Assembly (NCBI RefSeq): GCF_014905175.1
Contig: NC_057792.1
Coordinates: 12,813,321 to 12,877,320 of the forward strand
DNA: 64,000 nucleotides
Reading direction: 5' to 3'
Source of the DNA: Aphidius gifuensis
Lineage: Eukaryota > Arthropoda > Insecta > Hymenoptera > Braconidae
Shown: positions 54,894-64,000 of the stretch, piece by piece
Layout of the letters: every line of letters starts with the position of its first letter
Position numbering within the stretch: the stretch's first letter is position 1
Position numbers and translations under genes: made by a program
The notes under the pieces: generated by a model
Databases searched by the model: none
The model's input: the letters and a program-made list of their open reading frames with translations, nothing else
What the model was told of the DNA's origin: nothing

Positions 54894-57260
54894 TTAGCAG
54901 ACGACAGTGATTATGAAGAAAATAAAATTTGAATAAAAATTTAATAAACCGAGTAAAGATACTAAATTTACTAAAGAAAATATGGAAGGAAAAAACAAAA
55001 TGGATGAATAATTTTTAGTTGTAACAGTAATCATTGTAACAATAGAAAATAAAATAAATTTGTAATCACAAATTTCAATAAAGAAATTAAAATTCCCCCC
55101 GCAGGGCAGGCACAGTTCCTTCAGCAACTGTTTTATCATTTTTTTAATTGTAAATGTTACAATGTTTGTCATTGGTTTGTTATCATAAAATTTTTTAGAT
55201 AAAGTTAATTGAAATCTCAATGCAAGAGTATAGAGAGGGTTCACGCGAGATATTGCAGTGTTTGCTGATCTTTTTCTATCTCGATGAACAGCTTTTCCAC
55301 GTATACTCGAAGCATAACGAAGAGGACCCACAATTTCCATTGCTCTTGGATAGTGTGATAAAAAATGATCCTTTGGAATACAATGCCCGAGATTTAAGTT
55401 ATCAATTTTTTCATAAAATTTTTTAATCAAAATATATCAAGCTCATTGAGGGTCTCTTCAGAAAAGCTTGGTGCCATAATTAAAAAAAAAATTTTTCTAT
55501 ATAAAATATAGATTTCCCAAGTATTATTTTCTCGAGGAATATATTCACATATCACAATTCCTAGATATTCAATGACAAATGACATTTCAGATCCTGTCAA
55601 CGGGATATGTTCGTAATCAATCCATTTGTCTTGAAATTCTGAAGGAACATTTATTCCACTATTTTCATCAATTTTCAACAATCTAATTTTATCATGGAGA
55701 TCTTTAAGAGTAAAATCTATTTCCTTTGAGCTCAACAACTCATTAAGAACTTTTAATAACCAACGCTTGGAAGTACCTTTTTGTAAATCATGAAGAGGAT
55801 CAACAGAAGGCGAGTTAAACATATCGAAAACTGGCTCAAAAACCGATCTCTCTCTTACTCCATGGCTATGTTTTTTTTTCAATTAGTGATTCAACAAGTC
55901 TAACATCCTCTTCGTAATTTTTTCGGTTACGTAAAATGCACTTGTCTGCATCAGTCATTATTTTTCTTCCTTTTTCACCCGAAATACATATTCTGCAAAA
56001 ATCTGATATATTGAACCCCTTTACGAAACCCAAAATTTGATTTATTCCTAGATTATCCCCCAAGATTCGACCAACACAAAAAAATATTTGTCGCTTAACT
56101 CCAGAAACTAATACATTTATTCCAGATTTTTCAGTGCCAGAATCTCACAGATGAATTTACCAAAAATTTTTTTGTTACCTAGTCTTGCATAATCTGGTTC
56201 ATTATGTAATTGAGCTAGAAACCAATTTTCTAGCTTACCACTGAACTCACCAGGAGGACATGATATCGAGTAATAAATCGCACCTGTTTTTTTTTTTTTG
56301 TGCGAACCCACTGGATTATTTATTTCGAAGTCGTCGAAATAAATAGTCAGTGGTATCACGAATTTATTTTCATGTCGTGATTTAATTTGACGCCAAGCTT
56401 TCCCCTGAGTAAAAGAAGTAATTGGATACGAAATATCTGATGTATCTAATGCTTTTTCAATAATATTTAACACATTTGGCAATTCTAGAAATTTTTTCAA
56501 TACTACTTTCATGGGAATTGTTTGAATATAGGTGTTAGTTGGCAACCATAATGTTTTTCCATGTTTTTTTTGCTTCTGAGATTTTAACCGTGTATCAACT
56601 AACTTTGGAATAGGTTTGATTAATGTTTGTTTATATTGAATCGTTTGAAAGCTTTAGACTGTGAGTTTATATTGAGGAACGAATTTTGTAAAAATTTAAA
56701 AGCCGTATCAATTCTGCTATTAACAAACAAATGGGGTTTAACTTTTTTCAATTCATCAATAGAATGTTTTTGAAAATCACTGAATAGATTGATTATTTGT
56801 TGGATAACAAAATATTCGAGTATAATTCTTTAACAACATTTTCTGTTTTTTCAGTTAAGTTTTTTTGAAATTCTAATAATTGAGAATCAAAAGCTTTGTT
56901 TAAATAATTCGTACTAGGAATAGTTTGTTCAACATTACCTTGATCGAGTGCCTCGGCGCAAGAACTTGCTTTTTTTCAAAAGATACATTCGAGCTTAGTG
57001 TGTTGATACAAATTTTTTTACATGGCTGATACACTTCTTGTAGTTGTTTGTCTTTTATTTTGAATTAAATCAAATGTAGTTTCAAGGTGACATTTATCAA
57101 CAAGTGCTAGATATTTATAAATATCAAGAAAAGGTTTATTACAAGCCTGAACAGGATCTAACATTGGACTTGTGATTGATTTTCATGTGCTCTATGATTT
57201 TCTTACGATTGTCTGACGCCCATGAATCAACTATACAAATCGTACATTGATACATTGTAC
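54894..57260 (-). pseudogene. Decayed transposase of a large animal DDE-type family
   Basis: On the minus strand, from about 57260, a Cys/His start (CTICIVDSWAS...EHMKINHK, C2H2-like) is followed by broken frames (NLTEKTENVVKELYSNILLS). Then come IYFDDFEINNPVGSHKKKKT (56350-56270 region), MGDNLGINQILGFVKGFNIS and FCRICISGEKGR (56063-55950), VDPLHDLQKGT (about 55800) and CIPKDHFLSHYPRAMEIVGP (about 55370). This order is one I know from multi-copy insect transposon proteins without a firm superfamily name. Many stops and frame changes show it is dead. Within its left end, 55085-55140 carries the GCACAGTTCCTTCAGCAACTG terminus also seen at 31790. Confidence 0.55.
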
Positions 57261-57264
57261 CTGG

Positions 57265-60045
57265 ATTGATATAGCTTATAAACTAATAAAAAATGCCTCT
57301 CAATTATGTATGTTTTATCAACTCAAAAACATTTAAACCCTTATGAAATATTTTAATTTAATATCAACTAAAAAGTTTTTTGAACGTAAATTGAATATTT
57401 TCTAGAAAATAAATATTATACTGTTATCTAAAAATCGAGTTTAAATTTAAAAAAAATTTTGAGTAACGGAATCGTTCTATTGTGAATTGAAAATTTTCAA
57501 AACTCCGGCGAAAGCCCGTGTGGTTCCTCTTGATTATTCCAAATTCATTTTAGTTTTTTTTTTTATTAATAATTTAAAATTATATGATTAAATATTTTTT
57601 GTTTTTTTCGCGCTGTTTTTCACCTGTCAAATTATATACATAAATCAAAATACAGATAAAAAAAAATTTGAGGTTATACCACTTGTAATCACTTGTAATT
57701 AATAATTTTATTAGATTCGTTCAAAAAAGAAATCAATACAAATATAAAAAAGATAAATCATTCAATTTACTTTTTTTTTAACTAAACAAATCTTTTTTAG
57801 AACCATTTTGTTTATTACTTTTATTTATAAAAATTTGTCCATGGTAGTTTTTTTTTTCTTTTCAATAACATGGTAATATAAATAACTATTTTATCGATCA
57901 AGCAAAATGTAACCACAGCAAAGAAAGTTTTACGCATGCGCTTTAAACTCTTTTTTGAAGAAAAAATGTTTAAAATAAAAATCGGTAATTGTTTATATTT
58001 TGGATAACTTTTGAACAAATTAACATAAAAAAGTTTTATCAAGCTCAAAAAATTTGATATGAAATTTCTGAGAGCCACCCTGTCTTGATAAAAATCGCTA
58101 AAATCACTCCTTCGTTACTATTTTTCAACTGTAACATAGAGGATGATAGTGATTGTTATAAACAATTGCTGATATCTAATTAACAAATGATCAGAGCAAA
58201 TTTTATCAAGAAAGGGTGGCTTTCGGTATCGAAAAGACAATTAATTTGAGCTATAAACAAAGCTTGTAAGTTAAATATTTAAAGAGTTATGCAAAATATA
58301 AAAAAACAGCAATTTTGTTTTTTTGTTTATTAACAATCTTCCAACGACATTAAAAACAATTTTCAAGTCGATTATTATAAATTCCGTCATTCTTAATATC
58401 CTGGCAAAAAATCGCATCCATGATTTGTTCTTAGTTTTCTTATTATTTGACTTTGAAAATTATACGGTGATCGTTTTTTGTTAATAACAAATTAACTAAC
58501 AATTGAAATTACTTTTAGTAAGTCCCCGGTTTTAGTATTTTCATAGACAAATAATTTGGTCTTAATACGATTCTTCTAACTTTATTACTTTACAAGATAT
58601 GATCATTTTAAAAAAAACGTGTATGAATTCAATACTATAGGCTTCGCCTACGTAAAAATAAAAAATATCAGTCAGCTATTCACATTTTTTTGTCCTTATT
58701 ATTACTTTTATCTGATTCTGAATGAACTAGATACTTTTTCTTTCTTGAAAAAATTATAGAAAATAGCTTACTTTTTTTTTTGATAAGAAAAAACACACCT
58801 CAATTTTTTAATTTATTCCTATTTCTTCTTGATTTTTATTGACGGATCAATTGGTGCAAAATCTATAAAATAAATATTTTAATAAATTTATGACTTGAGA
58901 CACAATAATAATAAAAAATAAATTTTCATTCAATTTATTGTTCTTCGCTTTTTGAAGTTGACTAAAGATAAATCCTTTACTGGCAGTAAACTGAAAGTTT
59001 GACTATTTAATGATAAATTATGTTGAAAAGTAATTGATTGACATGACTTATTCAATCAACAATAAATTTGTTATTGGATACAGAAAAAAATATGTTTTCA
59101 AATTTCAATGTTATTTTTTTTTGCTTGAAAATTTTCTTATCAACTGGATTAATTTACTTTTTGAATGTATTGTTTATCATTTAAATATACTTTTCTTATA
59201 AAGAAATATTGCAAATATATGCAAAGAAAATTAACTTCCAATGACTTTTAATAAAAAGATTAAGTATTGATATCTTACCTGTAAGACAATTCTATGAACT
59301 AAATAGCAGTGATTTTTTTTTATGTTGTTAACAGCATTATTTTCATTTATTGACAACAAATATTTATTTTATTTGTTTTGTTAAAATAATTTGTTTTTAG
59401 AACATGGAAATTTGAGGTTAGACTGACATCTTGTCTAATGTTCGCACGCTGACCAGTTATTAACGCGCGCTCTTGACACCCACACAAATACACACGATTT
59501 ATAGGCGTGTGTGCATGCATTGTTTTTTTAACAGCGTTGAAAAGTAAACACCGGTATCGCAAGTAGAATGTACATTGGTATACTTGATCAAATTAATTAT
59601 TTTTCCGTGATATTGTTTCTAATTTGTGATTTAAATATGGTGAGTACTTTAACTTTAAATATGTTCTGATATTATCAGTGATCTGTCGAAAAAAAAAGAT
59701 GTGTGTTATTGTACGCACAGGGAAGTGAGACTTCTTTAGTAATTCTAATAAATAGTAATTGAAAGATCCCTCGTTGCATTAATATATTTTTGACTAGTTG
59801 TCTTTTTCGCTCTCATTCCGAGTGAACTATTGTGTTCATTCAGTCATTAAAAATTATGATAGAAATTTTTAAATTTATTGATTAGTTATAATATTATGGT
59901 TCTATGTAAATGAAATTCTAATTTAAAAACTTAACATAGAATATAATTTTATATAAATATTTATTTATTGAACAACTAGTCAGCCAAACACTTCTATTAC
60001 TATTTTATGTATACTTTTTATTTTATGTATATAAAATAAAAACTC
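57265..60045. other. AT-rich intergenic region without a supported gene
   Basis: Only low-complexity A/T runs, short Lys/Phe/Ile-rich frames and one ordinary-composition patch (59440-59530, with CACACA and GTGTGTGC words) were seen. No splice-linked frames were found. Confidence 0.5.
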
Positions 60046-60050
60046 AGTAT

Positions 60051-60205
60051 TCATGAAATACTGAGTTTTTTCAGTTGGTCTTTAGGATTTTTGTCGGGAT
60101 GACATCTTTTAATATTTTCCCGATATATCAACTTTAGATGACTTAAGCTTTCAATATTATTGAATATTGAACCAATTTCAGCCTCATAATCTAACATGTT
60201 ACAGC
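60051..60205 (-). CDS. J-domain-like terminal exon
   Basis: A splice acceptor (TATTTTTCAG) precedes an exon of 51 codons ending at TGA 60053-60051. It contains SHLKLIYRENIKRCHPDKNP. HPDKN with the preceding helix is the J-domain signature that stimulates Hsp70 ATPase. The J motif is followed by only about 12 more residues, so this would be a C-terminal J domain or a truncated copy. Upstream exons (further right) were not identified. Confidence 0.5.
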
Positions 60206-60356
60206 CTGAAAAATATAAATAAAATTAATACAAATTCCCGTGTAGGAGACTACAACACGGCCATGCAACGGCCGATGCATGGCGAAATTCTGCCATTAAT
60301 GGGCCACTCATACGCCGGGCCTGGCGCGTTACATCATTCTAATATTGGCTGGCATT

Positions 60357-60466
60357 ATTGGCCCATTAACATTTGCCAAGATTGGCCCATTAACATTTAC
60401 CAAGATTGGCCCATTAACATTTGCCAAGATTGGCCCATTAACATTTGCCAAGATTGGCCCATTACT
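60357..60466. repeat. 24-bp tandem repeat, about 4.5 copies
   Basis: Unit ATTGGCCCATTAACATTTGC plus CAAG, starts at 60357, 60381, 60405, 60429 and 60453, almost identical. Both strands are open through it, giving regular GPLTFAKI or WPINICQD peptides that are by-products of the repeat. A GC-rich lead-in with CGGCCATGCAACGGCCGATGC (imperfect palindrome) precedes it. Confidence 0.9.
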
Positions 60467-60667
60467 TGCGAAGTCAATTATTTTTATAAATAAAAATAAA
60501 AAAAATATTTTTTTTTTCAATTGCATATATATAGATTATCGAGTCCAACTGTTTTTTTTTATAATAAATGTTTTTTTTTATTTGATGTTTTGTAAATCGG
60601 CTAACTAATTCACTATAGCAATGTTAATCATGAAACAGGTTGAATGATAAGATTTTATATACCTAAC

Positions 60668-60765
60668 ATAACTTAGCGGGCCTAACCACTAGCGGGACGC
60701 GAACTCGGATCATTCAGATTACAACTACGGGCCTTAACACGCGCGGCCATGCCGTCTATCAATGA
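60668..60765 (-). repeat. tRNA-derived SINE-like element
   Basis: The minus strand reads GACGGCATGGCCGCGCGTGT then TAAGGC, like a tRNA A box in the Ser/Leu type, followed about 35 bp later by GAGTTCGCGTCCCGC, like a B box. The stems are degenerate, so it is not a functional tRNA. No clear tail or target duplication was established. Confidence 0.5.
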
Positions 60766-60944
60766 TCGGATGTGATTTTTTGCTTTGATAAATTACATCA
60801 GCTAAAAAAAACTTAGATTAGAATTTGCGACGTAAATTTGACAATATAACAATTTGTTATAAAATATAACAATTTGTTAAATTTTCCATAGTCATTTTGT
60901 TTTAGAATTAAAATTAAAATTAAAATTAAATCCAAAAAATATTT

Positions 60945-61780
60945 TTCCTGATAATATTCTGATCAGAATCTGTTCAGGAAACCTTATTCAGGATATGTTC
61001 AGGTTTCCTGTTCCTTTCCTGAACAGAAAAACTGAATAAAAAAAATTAATTTATTTGATAAATTTTTCCTGATAATATCCTGGTCAGAATCTGTTCAGGA
61101 AACCTTATTCAGGATACGTCAAGGTTTCCTGTTCCTTTCCTGAACAGGAAAACTGAATAAACAAAATTAATTTATTTGATAAATTTTTCCTGATAATATT
61201 CTGATCAGAATCTGTTCAGGAAACCTTATTCAGGATATGTTCAGGTTTCCTGTTCCTTTCCTGAACAGAAAAACTGAATAAAAAAATTAATTTATTTGAT
61301 AAATCGATCCCGACCACCGACGCCATGTATCGAGTGGTAGGCGCAAGCCGGCTGTACTGCCCAGGTTTTTTATGGTTTCCCTGGGCTATAATAGGAATCG
61401 GGTACAGTTTGAACGCATTACAAAGTCGACATCCATGTCTGTCGCAAAAATGAGTTGTAGGAATTGACGGTTGGAAAATGTTTAAAGAAGGGAGAGGCAC
61501 CGTGCAAGAAACTTCCTAATAAGAAGTATAGCACGTTAAACAATTCATTTCAATTTATTTGATAAATTTTTCCTGATGATATCCCGGTCAGAATCTGTTC
61601 AGGAAACCTTATTCAGGATACGTCAAGGTTTCCTGTTCCTCTCCTGAACAGGAAAACTGAATAAAAAAAATTAATTTATTTGATAAATTTTTCCCGATAA
61701 TATCCTGGTCAGAATCTGTTCAGGAAACCTTATTCAGGATACGTCAAGGTTTCCTGTTCCTTTCCTGAACAGGATTGAAT
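60945..61780. repeat. 121-bp tandem repeat with CCTGAACAGG palindromes
   Basis: CCTGATAATATYCTGGTCAG starts at 60947, 61068, 61189, 61572 and 61693 (period 121 apart from one interruption). Each unit contains TGTTCAGGAAACC, GGTTTCCTGTTCC and TTTCCTGAACAG, which can pair. A related non-tandem extension with TCAGG/CCTGA words runs to about 61900. Confidence 0.85.
61304..61552. mobile_element. Insertion within the 121-bp array
   Basis: About 262 bp beyond the normal period breaks the array between the third and fourth units. The insert is GC-richer (CGACCACCGACGCCATG, GTAGGCGCAAGCCGGCTG). AATTTATTTGATAAAT occurs on both sides, either a target duplication or the repeat's own sequence. A minus-strand frame with HFCDRHGCRLCNAFKLYP runs through it; I cannot assign it. 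Confidence 0.5.
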
Positions 61781-62547
61781 AAGGTTACCTGACTTAAGGA
61801 AATCGTAAGGTGTCCTGACCAGGTTCGGGTCAGGAATGAGTCAGGTTCCCTGAATAAGGAATCCTGATCCGTTTCTGATCAGGGTTTGAGGTGAAATCCT
61901 GAAAATTTTTCCACTCGGGATACGAAGTCTCTTCTATGATTTTGCGTCGAGTTATTTATTGCGCCGTTTTTATAACTTGTAAAATTTTCACATGAAAACG
62001 TATGTACTATTTTAAGTTACATAAATAATAATTTAAGAATAATGAAATATAAAACAGAAAAGATTCACGAACAAAAAACCTTTGGTGATAAATACTCTTT
62101 GATGGAAAGTTTAGACACTACAAATTTTTAAGTAAGAAAAAAATTTTTTTCAAAATTTACATTTTAGTTTTTCGATTAAAAACTATTATCAATAGAGCAA
62201 AAAACCTATTACGCGGGCGATAGAGTTTTTTAATGCGCTTCTTTTGAGCCTGGTACGAAGTCTCTCGGTTACTTAGTTCGTAAGGTATGAGCGTTTTTTT
62301 TTTTTCGCCGATGAATTCAAGACTATTTGTTCTATTATAATTGCTGCTGTTTATATATGATCAATATTGTTGTTGTTATTTTTTTTTCCACTCGGTACAT
62401 CATTTATTAAATTATTATTTACTCCTGTTGTTGTTGTTTCATGGAATGATTCAGTATTTAATCATCTGTTCCATTTTTTTGTCCCTAACAAATTCATTCA
62501 AGATCTTGAATTTATTTCGATCATGGCAAGCACGATCATAACAAGCA

Positions 62548-63300
62548 CAAGCACTTGAATAACCACTATCTTGTGTATTATTTGATTATTGGACAGATTT
62601 ATTTCAAATACCCATTATTTGATTTAAAATATTATTAAAACTACCAGTACAAGTCTCATGAAAATTACCAGACATTGTATAGGATCTAGTCGTATTTTAA
62701 ATTTTACTGATTTAGGATTATCAGTACATTTATCAGATGTTTTTGATAATTTTTCCATGTCATTAATTGTCTCTTGAAATCCTATACAATCTAAAATACG
62801 ATCTTTACTATCTTTACGTTCATGTAGTACCAAATTTTATCCACATATTATTTATTGTTGATTATGATGTTGCTGTCGTATTATGTCAAGCACTTAAATA
62901 ACCACTATCTTGTGTATTAATTGTTTATTTAACAGATTTATTTTAGATACTCATTATTTGTTTAAAAATATTATTATAACCACCATTACAAGTCTTATCA
63001 AAATTATCAGACATTGGTATAGCACCTCGTCGTATTTTAATTTTTGGTGATTTAGGATTACCAGTACATTTGTCACATTTTTCTGCGAATATTTCAATGT
63101 CATTAATTGTTTCTTGAAATCCTATACAATCTAAAATACCATCTTTACTATCTTTACGTTCACGTGGTACCACATTTCATCCACATATTATTTATTGTTG
63201 ATTATGATGTTGCTGTCGTATTATGTCAAGCACTTGAATAACTATTATCTCGTGTATGATTTGTTTATTTAACAGATTAATTTTAAATACTCATTATTTG
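62548..63300 (-). repeat. 340-bp tandem units carrying a coding-like segment
   Basis: Period 339-340 bp: CACTTRAATAACCACTATCT recurs at 62552, 62891 and 63231, and CCTATACAATCTAAAATAC at 62781 and 63121. On the minus strand each unit encodes ERKDSKDRILDCIGFQETIN followed by a CDKCTGNPKS-type Cys pair and Lys/Arg-rich sequence. Differences between units include conservative amino-acid changes. It may be duplicated exons of a gene or a satellite that once held a coding exon. The family is not recognised. Confidence 0.6.
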
Positions 63301-63480
63301 ATCAAGAATAACATAATAAATTATATATTGTATATAATAAAAGTTTTATCCTTAATATTCACCTTTGTCTCTTGAATCTTTCATGAAAATTTTGAAACAA
63401 ATTTTTAACAAATTTTTTCGTATCGTTGTCAAGGTAATAAATAAATAAAACACGATAAAAAATAATTTAAAATTACTTAC

Positions 63481-63536
63481 CTTCATACCGTTACTTTCGT
63501 TGCATCCATCTTTTGTTTTTTTTTTTTACCGCCCAT
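63481..63536 (-). other. Possible first coding exon
   Basis: On the minus strand, ATGGGCGGT followed by 12 A, then a short basic reading, is closed by GTAAGT at 63480. The 12-A run makes the frame uncertain; as written a TGA appears just before the donor. It could be the start of a gene running left into the 340-bp units. 63540-64000 has only A/T-rich sequence. Confidence 0.25.
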
Positions 63537-64000
63537 TCTAAAGAAGTTTCACTTCAAAAATGAATATTATAAACTGTGAAGAAAAAATATATTGTGAAAA
63601 AAAGAGAACGTTAATGTTTTCATCATAATGGTCCTTTTATTTTTCAAGAATGAAAAAAACAAAGTCTCAAGTCCATCCATTGAAAGTTATAAATGATTTC
63701 TTTTGTTTGTTTTTTATGAAACAAATTAACATTTAATTAATAAACAAAATTGAGAACATTAAAAAAAGAATCAGGCCACATCAAAATCAAACTGTCGTAA
63801 TTATTATGATTATTTTTTTTGAACAAAGAAAAAAAGTGATATTTTTATCTCGTTATTTTTATTGAAAAAAAAAAAAAAAAAAATCAATAAAAATTAATGA
63901 AGTCGTTATATTTATTATTCAGTTTATTTTTTAGAATAGATTATCAGTTGATCAACGGAAAAAATTTCATCTATTAAAAAAAATTTTAGACAAACAAAAA

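Noticed and set aside
60665..60770. Functional tRNA gene
   Set aside because: A- and B-box-like words exist but acceptor and anticodon stems do not pair.
61216..61500. Cys-containing minus-strand ORF (HFCDRHGCRLCNAF) as a zinc-binding gene
   Set aside because: It spans the junction between the 121-bp repeat and the insertion, has no start context and no family was recognised.

Overview
The window looks like an AT-rich insect genome, most plausibly a hymenopteran such as a parasitoid wasp. The evidence is spliced genes with short GT..AG introns, homopolymer-rich spacers, and a dense load of arthropod-type transposons (BEL/Pao, Helitron, Polinton, CACTA-like, many short foldback elements). No rRNA gene, intact tRNA gene or CRISPR array was seen. 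The species assignment is inference.

Layout. 0-3.5 kb: the 3' part of a spliced gene of unknown function, then a duplicated low-complexity S/Q/P/H-rich stretch. 3.7-6.4 kb: a decayed CACTA/EnSpm-like transposase on the minus strand. 7.1-8.2 kb: a spliced BEN-domain-like gene. 8.2-13 kb: short inverted-repeat elements, AT repeats and weak coding fragments. 13.9-22.9 kb: a Helitron with an upstream Ulp1-like protease segment, cut in two by a 7.1-kb BEL/Pao retrotransposon (14635-21753) that has LTRs, a 5-bp target duplication and a tRNA-Tyr-type primer site. 23-27.4 kb: Helitron debris, minisatellites, a GC-richer LTR-like tract and dispersed repeats. 27.4-31.4 kb: broken pieces of host genes (NOC3, a VPS9-domain protein, METTL3) between direct repeats and foldback elements. 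31.7-36.5 kb: nested inverted-repeat elements inside a low-complexity AT repeat.

The centrepiece is a complete Polinton/Maverick, 36566-53227 (16,662 bp). It has AG..CT ends, terminal inverted repeats of about 180 bp and a perfect 6-bp target duplication (AAAAGT). It encodes a fibre-like protein, a protein of unknown function, a possible OB-fold protein, a minor capsid protein, an adenovirus-type cysteine protease, a PLA2-like protein, a packaging ATPase, a conserved unknown, a chromodomain integrase and a protein-primed DNA polymerase B. Three things stand out. The major capsid gene seems reduced to a 41-codon stub that keeps its promoter. An array of five abutting perfect p53-type decamers lies at 38484-38533. 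An apparently intact seven-exon gene (218 residues, with a coiled coil and a SUMO-interaction-like motif) sits near the right end. Several genes share a TATA + about 33 bp + TCAGT core promoter. The polymerase, protease, ATPase, integrase and one unknown are each broken by small frameshifts, so this copy is either a young relic or carries assembly indels.

53.2-64 kb: the right flank of the repeat the Polinton entered, a second decayed transposase (minus strand, 54.9-57.3 kb), a J-domain (HPD) terminal exon, a tRNA-derived SINE-like element, and tandem repeats with 24-, 121- and 340-bp periods.
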